The position numbers and the translations under genes are program-made. Positions 32,716 to 43,746 of a stretch of DNA of 64,000 nucleotides are shown in pieces (positions within the stretch are counted from its first letter, which is position 1; each line of letters begins with the position of its first letter). The notes beneath the pieces were generated by a model. The model had not been told where the DNA came from. It saw only the letters and a list, made by a program, of their open reading frames with translations, and ran no database searches. This stretch comes from Multifurca ochricompacta (lineage: Eukaryota; Basidiomycota; Agaricomycetes; Russulales; Russulaceae), in the NCBI GenBank assembly GCA_022496185.1, contig WTXG01000005.1, forward strand, positions 868,001 through 932,000. The letters run 5' to 3'.

Positions 32716-35656
32716 ATGGCTGATGTCCAGATGTGAGTCGCATCGCTAAAAACCATAGGATTCTTCGCCTTTAACTTTGACTTACTTCTCAGACATACCT
32801 TTTCAAAGCCGCCTCCCCAAACAGGGAAGGATGTCAAGCTGAACAAGTACTCGAGCCAACTTACACAGGACAAGGTCTGTGGTGGCTCGCAAGCTTGCAT
32901 AGTTGTCATCTAATATTATCTACCACGTTACTCAGGCCAGGGGAGGTGCACAGGCTATGTGTGAGTCATGTGGAACCGTTTAACCACAAGGATCATCGCT
33001 TTCTATGTGATATTCGGGTAGTATATGCCGTCATCGATGCAGACGATATAGACAAACCACAGGCATGATTGATCTTATACTGAGCTCCTTTCTTTCCTCA
33101 CATGTTGCGCTTGCATTCCCTCTCATACATCAGATTGGTATATCGTCAGTCTGGTGGGAAGGTGCAGTAGCATTGTGAGGTGTGACCATCAAGAGGCTTA
33201 TTTGTCGACAGGAAACCCCTGTAACACCCACTTGGTGAGCCTTGTTGGCGCCAATCAGAATTGCGGGTCGTTGATGGGTGGCCAAGTTGGATCTCGCAAA
33301 GGTAGTCAAGGAAGGGTGTAAAGATGAGGGCTTGGTTGGTCTTATTTTCAACACTATCGGTGTCAGGTAAGAGTAAAATCACGGCAGAGGTTATTAACGC
33401 AAGCTGATGTGCAACGCCGGAAGCGATGCCATAACCATGGGTACTGACGGTGGGTAATGATCTTGACTTACTTTCGTATTCAACGCTCAGACAAGTAACA
33501 GGGATGCGATACTCGTCAGTATACTCAAGTTCCTGGGAAGCACATTTGTAACGAGGGCTTCACGCTAGGCTACCAAGCCGTGACCTGATTGCAGATTCCA
33601 TCGAGGCGGTGGTATGCATCCTATTTCGGGCCGCTCAATAATCCATTTTGCTCGTGTCTGGGTCGACAGGTCACACTGGTACGATCAGCTTGCATTACTT
33701 TCCTCATGAGTGTTCACCTTTACACGCCCCCCCCCCACACACTCACTCAGGCTCAACATTACGATGGTAATATATCTATACCTGGATGTGACAAGAATAT
33801 GCCTGGCTGCGCGATGGCCGCAGTGCGACATAATCGCCCGACAATCATCGTGTACGGTGGTACAATTCAAGTTGGCGAGCGACATGTCGATTGCCCTGCG
33901 ATGGGATACAAGACAGGCGATCCCGTCAACATTTCGGACGCGTTCGAATCGTATGGTGATTGGTGTGGCGTTTGTAATTTGCAACCCAATTGACTCTAGT
34001 GACTCTTCAAGGCGCGTTTGCTGTTAATAAAATCACTGAAGAACAGCGCTTCGACGTTGTCCGCCATGCGTGCCCTGGCCCTGGAGCCTGCGGCGGAATG
34101 TACACGTACGTCCATATGGCCCGAAGAGCACTCGTCGAGCCTGAAGGCATCATTTTATTTACAGCGCCAATACTATGAGCTCTGCTTTGGAGGTTCTCGG
34201 TTTGTCCTTGCCTTACTCCTCCAGTACCCCGGCGACGTATGACGGTACGTCATGTAAACTGAACTCTGACGGCTGACTCGGTTGACTGCTCGATTTGAAG
34301 AGAAAATTAAGGAGTGTAAGCGTGCTGCGGTATACCTCAAAAAGCTACTCGAGAATGACATCAAACCACGGTATGTTCTACTCTAATTTTAATAACAAAG
34401 CCTAGCGGGGCAACTTAATACCACGTAGCGATATCTTAACCCGAAACTCATTCCTGAATGCCATCGCAATCGTGAACGTGCTTGGTGGTTCGACGAATGC
34501 AGTACGGATACAATGGCAACCGTTCCTCACTCAGGATGTCCCTGACTTTCTCCATGTCCTACCCCAGGTCCTACATCTCCTAGCCATGGCCCGCGCTGCC
34601 GACATCGACCTCACGATTGACGACTTCCAAGCCGTGGCGGACCGCACGCCGTACCTGGCTGACCTTAAACCGTCTGGGCGATACTACATGGAGAACCTGC
34701 ACCTCGCTGGGGGTATTCCAGCGCTGCTCAAGTACCTCCTCGCGCATACGGACATAATTGACGGCGCGCAGCTGACCGTCACGGGTCGCACTCTCGCAGA
34801 GAACGTTGCGGACGCAAAGGAGCTCGCGTTTGGGCCCGCGCCCGCCGTGCAGGACGTCGTGCGCTCGCTCGCAGATCCTATTAAGCGCACAGGACACATC
34901 ACTATATTGAGGGGGAACCTGGCGCCCGGGAGCGCGGTCGCGAAAATCACGGGCGCAGAGGGGGTCAGGTTTGAGGGGATAGCCAAGTGCTTCGATAACC
35001 TGGAAGGGTTCTATCCTGCCCTTACTGCGGGTGAGATCAAGCCGGGAATGGTGCTCATTTTTAGATATCAAGGCCCCAAGGGAGCTCCCGGTATGCCGGA
35101 GGTAAACCCGTCACCTCACTTGGTTTCTACCTCTTCTTTTTCTATTGTTCTGGCCTCAGTTACCGGTTTACACTGACTGCCAGCGATGTCTGATAGATGC
35201 TGGGTATGTTCCGCATGTTTGTTTTTTAAATATTCCCGGCCTGATTTAGACTAACGTGGTTGCACACAAGGTCCTACTGGTGCATTGATAGGCGCAGGAC
35301 TGGCCGGGTCGACTGCGCTCATCACCGATGGGCGCTTCTCAGGCGCGTCGCGCGGCTTCATCATCGGTACAAGGGATTCCCATTTTCCCCGCATAAGTGG
35401 AGCTGATAGAGTTATGTGCCCCGCTACAGGCCACGTCGTACCTGAGGCACGCCTCGGCGGCCCGATCGCCCTTGTCCAGGACGGTGACAGGATTGTCATC
35501 GACTCTGATAACAGAACAATCGACTGGGACGTTAGCGAGGATGAACAGGCGCGCCGTCTAAAGAAGTGGGAAATTTCCGGGAAGGGCGAACTTACCGTCA
35601 AGCGAGGCATACTGTTGAGGTATGCAAGAGATGTTGCGGTGAGCATCTCCAAGTGA
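32716..35656 (+). CDS. ILV3: Dihydroxy-acid dehydratase
   Basis: Dehydrates 2,3-dihydroxy-isovalerate and its methyl homologue to 2-keto acids in valine/isoleucine synthesis. Iron-sulfur ligand motifs are present: GCDKNMPGC and [14 protein letters not shown]. Other landmarks are [126 protein letters not shown] with GRFSG, and [19 protein letters not shown]. More than ten very short exons occupy the 5' part (32.7-34.5 kb), so those edges are approximate. Only about 25 residues precede the core and they do not look like a strong mitochondrial presequence. The stop follows AVSISK. Confidence 0.92.
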
Positions 35657-36028
35657 TATCGAATTTTTTCTAGCTAAAAATAGCACGCTGACCTTAAATA
35701 GCCCGCAAATGTGGGGGCATACTGCGATTAGTGTAGTGTACACTTACGAAGAGTGAGGGAGGCGCAAGATAACGCAGAAAAAGAAGGGATGGTATAGGAT
35801 ATAGGAGTACGGGGGAGGAGTGGGTTTCGTCGATGCACAGACAGGGATTTATATCCAAAAAGAGACAAAGTAAAATAAGGGATTTCAAGTTATCAGTTCG
35901 TGACAATGAAGATGAAGATTTGAAACTTGTCATAGGGTAACATAAGCTAATATGTTGGCTCTGAGTTTGCTGACAAGCGAAATCCAGCGTCAATTGACCA
36001 ACGATCAGTGGCAAAAGTGAAATGAATT
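35657..36028. other. Intergenic, convergent gene ends
   Basis: No gene is seen in this 372-bp stretch between the ILV3 stop and the stop of the minus-strand membrane protein. The composition is unremarkable. Confidence 0.5.
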
Positions 36029-36647
36029 TTACGCACTTCTCGACACATGCAGATGATGACGCTTATCGGGTTTGGGTGGGTCTAGAATGCTATGTTTCGA
36101 AAACACTTGCCGGGCAATCATCTCGTCGTGTAATTGACCTTCGGAAGCGGCATGGTGGCGTTCGTTGAGCTCGATGGCACTAGGCTGGCCGGGCGAGCCA
36201 TGCTTTTTCGGTATGGCATGCTCGCCAGGCTCACGCTGACCAGTAATGACGGCCGGGTCGGGAGGCAAGATGAAGGTGGGTAAAGGATTTTTCGGTTTTT
36301 TGACTTTGGGGGGTAGACCCTTGGCGGCGCGACGCTTGGCACGAATGCGTTTCTTGTATTGTTTCCAGAGCCAGCCAGCGAGAACTAAAACCCAGATGGC
36401 GATGACTCCAGCACTGGAGACAATAGCAGAAACAATTGGGGTCTTGGCGCGGTGACTGAATGACGAGGGAGACGAGGCAGGAAGGGGCGGAATGAATTGT
36501 TAAGCGAGGCACGGAGGATGCGGAATTGAGGACGGAGTAGCTGGTGGGTGGGACTCACCCGTGAAGAATAGCGTCTTCAAGTCCACTTTGACTGTCTACT
36601 TGGAAATGGTGATTTGGATTGTCGGGGGGTGTATGAATTATGGACAT
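36029..36647 (-). CDS. Small single-pass membrane protein, unrecognised
   Basis: About 180 residues in two exons. Exon 1 starts MSIIHTPPDNPNHHFQVDSQ and ends LEDAILHG at a clean GTGAGT donor. Exon 2 (to 36029) begins HRAKTPIVSAIVSSAGVIAI and continues WVLVLAGWLWKQYKKRIRAK, giving one transmembrane helix of about 22 residues followed by a strongly basic stop-transfer (KKRIRAKRRAAK). The tail is charged and His-rich and ends KRHHLHVSRSA. No signal peptide is seen, so a signal-anchor topology with a cytosolic C-terminus is the simplest reading. No family is recognised and no function is assigned. Confidence 0.65.
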
Positions 36648-37421
36648 GATTGGACGGAAAAAAAAAGAGAGCAATCAACGATTCGATGGTTCGTAGTTAA
36701 AGTCGAGGTGTTGAGGTGGTTGAAGTTGATGAAGAGAAGAGAAGAGAAAGAGAGAGGGGACGGTTTGGACGACGATGGCATTTGACCCGAAAAGACCCCT
36801 TCCGATATCATGTGACTTTGATCACGAGACTTGTGATATCATGAGTCAATTTGAAAATCAATTTGATGGATTGGCATGCGGATGCAATGGATGTACGGCG
36901 GATGTACGGATGTTGTATGACGGTTTCATGGACATGATATGAATATTCCCCCTCACCTCATGGCGCCTTGGAAGAATGGATGAGAATGAGAAGTTCAAAG
37001 AGGTTTGTTGAAGATGTGCATGTGCAAGAGTGAGGAGGCGAAGCGAAAAGAAGGAACTGTCTCCTGTCCTTGGAGACCTTGTTCACTTCGCCCCCGCTCT
37101 CCCTCTCCTTCTCCCTCTCCCTTCCACCTTCCCTCTTTTCCAATACTCTTTCCCCCCCCCCTCTCTCTTAATGGCCCTTCTCATACGTTTGTCAATCCTT
37201 TTACTCCGATATCGCTTTCCACCTTGATCTCGTCTCCGCCTCTCCTTTCCACGATGATCACCACAGCCCTTTCCACTCACATCATGTTCATCGTCCCTCC
37301 CCACGGAAAGTATCCCGCAGGTCATGTCGTCCCCTCCATCCGTCAATAGCACCTCCCTCGCACCCACCCCTTCCCTCCCGCCGTATCTTCCTCGTCCTGC
37401 TTCCCCGCACTAGACTTTAAG
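36648..37421. other. Intergenic between membrane protein and GH17 gene
   Basis: Presumed divergent promoters. The stretch contains a repeated GATATCATG motif (about 36804 and 36835), GGATG-type repeats near 36870-36915, and a CT-rich tract at 37090-37170. A missing signal-peptide exon for the downstream glucanase might lie near 37240-37380, but I cannot define one. Confidence 0.45.
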
Positions 37422-38634
37422 ATGCCTTCCGACGTGCCCGCTAACACCAACGGATGGTGGTGCGACCCCTCTGGTGAGTATGCCTTCCTAGGTTTTAGTT
37501 ATGAAGTCACGGCCTGTGAGTGAGCTTCGTACAAATTTTTCCCTCTTCTTGATTCACGTCCCCCTTTTTTTTCTCTTTTTTTAGGTCAGAGTTTGTCCCA
37601 ATTGCAAAGAGAATTTGCGGACATTCGAAATAATTTTAATGGCCGCTACGTCCGCCTTTATGGCGCATGCGACGGGCGTGAAGGGTTTTAGTACGACTGT
37701 TTCACCTCTAAACTTGTACAAGCATATTAATGATAATCAGCGATGACGTTATCACAGCCGCTTGGGATAACAACCTCGGCGTCCACGCACTTATTTGGGT
37801 AACGTACCTACACCCACACTCTAATTTTTATCTCAATCTATTCTAATTATATCGTTTTTTCCAAACAGTTTGGCTTTGATGGTAGCGATCAGTGGAAAAC
37901 ACGTCGCGATAAATTGTTTGCCACTCTCCATTCAAATCCAAAGGCCAAGTTCGTCACACGTGTCGTCCAATTTGGCTCAGAGCCACTTTTCGATGGTGTT
38001 ATCTCTCCGAGTGAGCTCGCCGCTCAAGTGTACAGCGCCAAGCAAGCCCTTTCAGACATCGACATTCCCATCACCGTCAGCGAACTCGCTTATGGCTATC
38101 AAATCCGCGGTGGCGCCCAGGATGTTCTTGACGCTATTGACTCGATCAATATCCACATGCTTCCCTTCTTTGCTCGTTCTGCCTCATCGGGTGTGTACTC
38201 GCTTTGACTTGGGTCATATCCTCTCATATTTGGCGTTTCCTGTTAGGTGACCAGGCATGGCATCTTGTCCAGAAAGACTTGGGTTTCTTTATCGAGAATG
38301 GTAAGGAAAGAAGATGTACTTTGATGAGGTACTCCGTCCTCTCCTTCCACCCTCCTTTTTCCACTTAACTTTTGCTTCTACTGCCGTAGAATGGCTGGCC
38401 ATCCGCCCAGTCGGCGAGCGTGCGACCGCAAAGTGGTCTCGCGATCGCCAGTGTAAACAGTGAAGAAGGTTATTTCAATCTCCTGGACGAACACTGCGCC
38501 GACCTCAAAGCCGCATTGGTGGTGGCATCGGCTGGTTCGCTCACGTCTATGCAGATGACCAGGAACCTGGATATGGTATTTATACCGCCTCCAGAAAGCC
38601 CAAGTTCCCCTTCGCCCCAAAGACCTATTGCTGA
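37422..38634 (+). CDS. Glycoside hydrolase family 17 beta-1,3-glucanase-like protein
   Basis: Predicted glucan endo-/exo-1,3-beta-glucosidase for cell-wall remodelling. It reads NTNGWWCDPSGEYAFLGFSY, SQLQREFADIRNNFNGRYVR with LYGACDG, AAWDNNLGVHALIWFGFDG, the proton-donor block VVQFGSEPLFDG, the nucleophile block ITVSELAYGYQI, AIDSINIHMLPFFARSAS, MYFDENGWPSAQSASV, and finally GGGIGWFAHVYADDQEPGYG and KFPFAPKTYC. Both catalytic Glu are present. Two frame breaks (near 38310 and 38516) each need one added base; the repaired text matches the family at both. The ATG at 37422 gives no signal peptide, unusual for this secreted family, so the true start is probably further upstream. About 330 residues as read. 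Confidence 0.82.
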
Positions 38635-39065
38635 TCGTGTCCCGTTCATGAATAAACCTAAACAGGCAGCGCCTGTGATCCATCCCAATGGCGACTCCTT
38701 TCGCCCCTTTTCTGATCCCCCCCCCCCCTTAGCACTCTTTTTGCCATCTTTTGTATTGTGTCCCATTTCAAGGAGAGAGGCTGACGGGTGTTGTGGAGTG
38801 TAAATTAGTACGTACAGGCATGATACCCACATTACATCGAGTTGACCTCAATGCGACGATTCCGGCACTAGCGTTAATTCCTTGGCCTTGGTGGTTAGAG
38901 TAAGCGGGAGGATAAAATAATACAGGATATAATCGGTAAATGTAGAGTACAGCAGAGTAAGGTCTACGGTCTACAGTCTACAGTCTACGGTAAGGGGTAT
39001 CCGGTCCACAATCCGGTCCGCACAAAAACACGACAATGCCCATAGTCTCTAGCCTAGCGGGATGG
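38635..39065. other. Intergenic, convergent gene ends with short repeats
   Basis: No gene is seen. It includes a C-run near 38717-38728 and four or five copies of GGTCTACAG-like units at about 38961-38993. Confidence 0.5.
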
Positions 39066-40625
39066 TCACCCGTACCACTTCCCATTCAAATTGGCCACTT
39101 TGGGCCGTTGTGGAATGATAGCTTCAGTGATATTGAATATCTTTATCGCCTCCTGTTCGCAACAAACACTGTGTGTGGGCCCGTTCGTTAAAAGCAGAAG
39201 GGACCCACCTCCCATGTTTGGATGTCAAACTCAAACACAAGTTGCTGTTTTCTCAGGCCTTCTTGGTAATCGCTAAGCTGAGGTTGCTCGCAAATGACTA
39301 GCAGAGGGGAAAGAGTCGGATGGTTCGATCAGGGAGCAAGCTCGCGACGTACAGATGACTGGTTCACCATCCTCCTCGATTTCAAGCGCACATTCGCCAT
39401 CTCTGATCAGAAACGAAAGATAGAAGAGGTTTTCGACGGACTGTGCAAAGTCGTTCGGGTTGATGATGAATCGAAACAAGTTCACGGGACCATTCTGCTC
39501 TACGAGGAGGTTTCGGATCTGGAAACAGGGTGGTCCCGAGTTCGTGAAGAAGGCAAGATGCGAAAGGTAAGCACCTCGCAAAACGTGTTCGCAGTGTGAA
39601 GAGAAGGGGAGAGGGATTACTGACGTCGATCACATGCTTCGTCGTCTCGTTCTCTGACCGTGCGATGTCCTCTTCCCGCACTTCCTGCGGTCGCCGCTCG
39701 TCCGCTTTGTTCTTCTCGAATTTGGAGCGCTTGCCGACAACGCGCTTCTTTTGTTCGACCGCGAGCGGCCCAAGCCTGTGCGTCTCCCTCGTACATCAGA
39801 GCGCCGCGTGCAACGAAGGGAGGCGAGAAAACCGGTAAGGCAGTACGCTGAGGGAAGGGGAAGGGGAAAGCGGGGGAGAGAGGAGGGTAGGGCACCCACA
39901 TGAAGTCCATTACGGGCACCCGCCGACTCTTCGCGAGTGCTTTTCGCCCGATCTTTTCCCAGTCGAGCGGCTCGTCGTCGCCCTCGTCTTCCTCCTCATC
40001 TTCTTCGTCTTCGTCTTCATCACCGGTCGCACGGCTGTGACGGTCTTGCGGCCCTGCGCCGCTACCTCTCCGCCCGCCCATGAAGGTGATTAACTTGGAA
40101 ACGAAATCATCAATGTCAACGCGCCTGCACCGGCTTTCATCGCGCGCGCTTTAGCTGCGTGCATGTTGGACGCTGTCACGAGGAAGGCAGAATCAAGTGT
40201 CGCTTCTTGTGGGGCGGATACTGGAAAGGGAGCAGGAAACATTTTGAGCCTTTAGCGGAGTAGCGAATACATACCTTGGTCGAAGAGCGAGTCGGCCAGC
40301 TGCACTCTTTCGAGTAACTCTTGTGTCGTGTATTCATTGATGTTGAGCTGATGACCTGGATATATTTATTCATGATTTTTTATTTTTTATTATTGTTTTT
40401 TTTAAAAAAAGGAAAGAAAGAAAGAAAAAAAAAGGAGGGGGGGGGTGCAAGCAATAAGTCGTTGCTAGAACCATGACAGCGATCAGAAATGCTGGTCGCA
40501 CCTTCCTCGTCCTTGAGCAAGACGCGATACTTTTGTCGAAGGACGCGTTTCTCCTCTGGATCCTGATCAGGATCGTATGCTACCTTTTTTCTTGGTGAGT
40601 CCATGTTGATGTCCCCATCTGCCAT
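39066..40625 (-). CDS. NSE4: SMC5/6 complex kleisin NSE4
   Basis: The kleisin subunit bridging Smc5 and Smc6 in the DNA-repair complex. The N-terminus reads MADGDINMDSPRKKVAYDPD, then EEKRVLRQKYRVLLKDEEG (the family's YRxLL helix), LNINEYTTQELLERVQLADS, LFDQV, and LDSAFLVTASNMHAAKARAM. An acidic stretch follows (ATGDEDEDEEDEEEDEGDDE), then LDWEKIGRKALAKSRRVPVM and DFMLGPLSIEQK. The C-terminal winged-helix part is NLFRFIINPNDFAQSVENLF, YLSFLIRDGECALEIEEDGE, QLVFEFDIQTWEEAIKIF and the end AIIPQRPKVANLNGKWYG. It needs about seven introns and has a clean stop at 39066-39068. A telomere-like TTAGGG box lies about 100 bp upstream of the start. Confidence 0.9.
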
Positions 40626-40786
40626 ATCTTTTGAGACTCGAAAAGGCGCGCTCGTTCACGTTACGATCAAGTCGAAGTCGAAGTCGGTCGGTCGTCAGTC
40701 GTCGTCGTGACACGCGTTAGGATCGGGGTTAGGGTCACTCTTGGAATCAGGAATCAGGGAATTGGGGAATCGGTCGGAATTCCAGA

Positions 40787-40808
40787 CAGACAGACAGACA
40801 GACAGACA
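40787..40808. repeat. CAGA microsatellite
   Basis: Five or more tandem CAGA units lie between the NSE4 start and the ARPC4 stop. Confidence 0.85.
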
Positions 40809-40866
40809 CAGAGTTCATGGTCATTATTAAAATACATTTCAGGTGGGGGTGACTACGCGTATCAGA

Positions 40867-41730
40867 CTATGCATTGAACTTTTTAATGACAATAGGTGAG
40901 TACCACAATCAATGTCACAACTCATGTGGCTTAAACTTACCGCTGTAAGGTACGACTCAGCAACGATACGAGCTCGGGCGTTGAGACTAAGCTTCATCTC
41001 ACTGATCTCTCTGTCCACGTCCTCCATAAATCTGAAGGGTTGATCATGTTGAACCTCAGTATCGTGTGATACTGAACTGCGATCTAACGTACTGAATTAT
41101 GAAATCTACAATCTTGTGCTTCAGCATCGACTCGGTGTGAGTGTTGGTGATAAGGAAGGAGATATCATACCCTTCAAAACGTGACCATTAGCGTTAACTA
41201 AATTTAAGAAGACGTGCAAGGGTGTAGATACTTTTATAGGTTTTCGTCGCAGCACGATGAAACTCTCCGCGCGCTGCATCAGGAATCGGGTGAACTTGTG
41301 GCAGAGAATACGTTCGATCTCATCGGCTTGCTTGATCTTAATGCTGACGCGGATTGAGTTCACCGATGGCTCAATAAACACTCGCTCGTTTTCGTTTCGT
41401 GATATCGTCAACGGGTTCAGGAGTACTTCCTTTGAGCCTCTGCGCTCAATCAGACGGCGTAGAATATCACCAAAAAAAAGGGACTCACGCAACCTCTACC
41501 TCTGGTTTGTTATGACGTTCGACCACCTGAGGAAAGGGTTCATGATTATGTCTTGTAGGCCAGAGGATGAGAGATGGTCCATCGTACCTGAGATGGAAAG
41601 TTCTCCAACGTCAAGGCGGCCGTCAGAGTTGATCTGACCGCGGCTAGATATGGCCTTAAAACATTAGACTGTCGCCGATATAAAGTTTAAAATATATATT
41701 CTCCAAGGGTTTTATTGAAAAGCTCACCAT
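40867..41730 (-). CDS. ARC19: Arp2/3 complex subunit 4 (ARPC4/Arc19)
   Basis: A core subunit of the Arp2/3 complex, which nucleates branched actin filaments. The reading is [139 protein letters not shown] and [19 protein letters not shown], almost colinear with animal ARPC4. About 168 residues, the normal length. Five introns are needed. The first splits the start codon from the rest: ATG is followed directly by GTGAGC (41727 downward) and the next exon begins TCTAATGTT after ACAG. The ATG is 149 bp from the divergent FKBP gene, implying a shared promoter. Confidence 0.95.
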
Positions 41731-41879
41731 CGTAACTGTTGCAGAAGGGAACTTGTAAGAGCGTGTGAAAATGTACATAAGCTTTCACTTTCTTTTCTTT
41801 TCTTTTCTCTTCTTTTCTTCTCTGGCAACGAAACGCGTCCACCTTTTTAAAAGCGTGGTTATCTTTTATTGGTGCAAAT
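41731..41879. promoter_or_regulatory. Bidirectional promoter of ARC19 and FKBP gene
   Basis: Only 149 bp separate the two divergent start codons. It contains a TTTTCTTTTC pyrimidine run near 41793-41822. No specific factor site is recognised. Confidence 0.5.
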
Positions 41880-43465
41880 ATGCCCATCGCAGTTGCTCTC
41901 TGGTATGTACAAATGTCTTCCCCACGCGTCTGCATATTCGACAATTAGCGAACAGGAGTGTCGTGATTAATCCCGGACAGCCCGTGTCCGTCATCCCTCA
42001 AGGCGACTTGGTCATTACCAATGCCGCCCTCGGCACCGAGCTTGCAGATTCCACTGGACGCACCTCAGTGAAGCTTACATACACTCGTCCGATCAAAGTC
42101 ACTTCCGATGATGAAGATGAGGAAGATGAGGATAATGACCAGGACGCCCAGGTCGAGAGTGTACTTTGTTCTTTCACTCCTGGAAAGGTATGTCATAGGT
42201 TATACTGTCGCTTTTTATAACGAGACCGAATGGGCCCCGAAGATTGAGCAGTGCACCCTCAACTTGACATTCGAGGAGGATGACGAATTCTTGCTGGAGG
42301 TTGTCGGAAACAAGTACGCGTTCCTTCGTTATGCCATTCATCATCTCTAAGCCTCTGTCCAGTGAAGTCCACCTTTCCGGAAATTACATCGGTTGGGACA
42401 TACGCACTTTTCTCCGCAAGCTTGCCGAGTCTGATTCCACCATTCCGTATAGATCAGGCACCAGACCAAGTGCCATATAACGATGAGTCGGAACCTGAAA
42501 GCGATTATGCCCTTGACGAAGTCAGCTCTGATGTTGAATTGAATCCTGAGGAAGCGGTTGACCTCCCCAGCGATGACGAGGAGGAGGATGAAGGGTTGGT
42601 CCCCATTAATTCGCTGTATCCCCACGAGCATTACGCATTGACGTCTGTCATTGTGCAGGCGATTTGAAGAGGTCAAATCCGAGCATGAAGCGGAAACAAC
42701 AAAATCAGCGAAGCGTCGCAGGGAGTCTGACGCAGTAGAACACGACGAGACTACAGGCGATACATTATCCAAAAAAAAGGCCAAGAAGCTGAAGGCCGAG
42801 AACGGCGCTGCCGCTCCCGCGCCTGCAGGGACCGGCGATGAGGCTTCTAAAAAGAGCAAGAAAGACAAAAAGGCAAAGAAAGGAGAGGCCAAAGAGGGTG
42901 AGCCCAAAAAAGGGGAGAATAAGGAGGGCGAGTCCAAAACGAAGCAAGGTGATAAGGCCAACGTGCGCGAACTCGCCAATGGCTTGAAGATTCAGGATGC
43001 CAAGCTCGGCGATGGCCCACAGGCGAAAAAGGGTGCGAAAGTGTTCGTGCGCTACATTGGAAAACTTCCAGATGGCAAGGTTTTCGATTCGAACACAAAG
43101 GGCAAGCCAGTGAGACCTTCTGCTAGCTGTACTCATGAAAGACTCATGCGATCGTCTCCTTTGATAGTTCACGTTCCGGTTGGGGGCTGGTGAGGTGATC
43201 AAGGGTGCGTTCTCGGGGTGTTTACATCGATGATGATCTCTCATACTTGCGGTGAAAGGCTGGGACGAGGGTGTCGCTGGTATGAAGGTTGGAGGCGAGC
43301 GTCTCCTGATCGTTCCCCCCTCATTAGGTTACGGCAACCGCAAGATGGATGCCATCCCACCAAACTCGACCCTTAGATTCGGTGAGCCGATTGAGTTCCT
43401 CTCACTGTTCCGTCCAAAATTGATGTCATCGTCTCTCAGAGGTTAAACTCATCGATATGAAGTGA
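41880..43465 (+). CDS. FPR4: Nucleolar FKBP-type peptidyl-prolyl isomerase (FPR3/FPR4 type)
   Basis: A nuclear proline isomerase and histone-chaperone-like protein. The N-terminal nucleoplasmin-like part is [58 protein letters not shown] and VHLSGNYID, with acidic blocks ([28 protein letters not shown]). A Lys-rich middle follows ([30 protein letters not shown]). The C-terminal FKBP domain is [80 protein letters not shown] and [21 protein letters not shown] active-site residues (Tyr in VRYIG, F-D-S, V-I-K-G-W) are present. About 375 residues in about eight exons. FPR3 and FPR4 cannot be separated. Confidence 0.92.
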
Positions 43466-43713
43466 ATGCACGATGATCATGCTTTTGAGAATTAGGTCGG
43501 ATCTACATTATGTACAACGACCAATAGTTCGATAACCAAAAAAACATCATTATGTCACATAAGCGGGCGGACCTATAGTGATATAGGTAATATGATTGCC
43601 CCCGGTTGGGGGGACCAAATGATGATGTTGATGTGATGTGATGTGGTGATGTTGAGTGCATCTGAGGTTGGTCTCACACGCCACGCTCACGCTGCACGCG
43701 GCGATGCGGATGG

Positions 43714-43746
43714 AAGACGGAAGACGGAAGACGGAAGACGGAAGAG
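43714..43746. repeat. GGAAGAC tandem repeat
   Basis: Four head-to-tail copies of a seven-base GGAAGAC unit, followed by diverged GTAGACG copies to about 43765. Intergenic. Confidence 0.85.
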
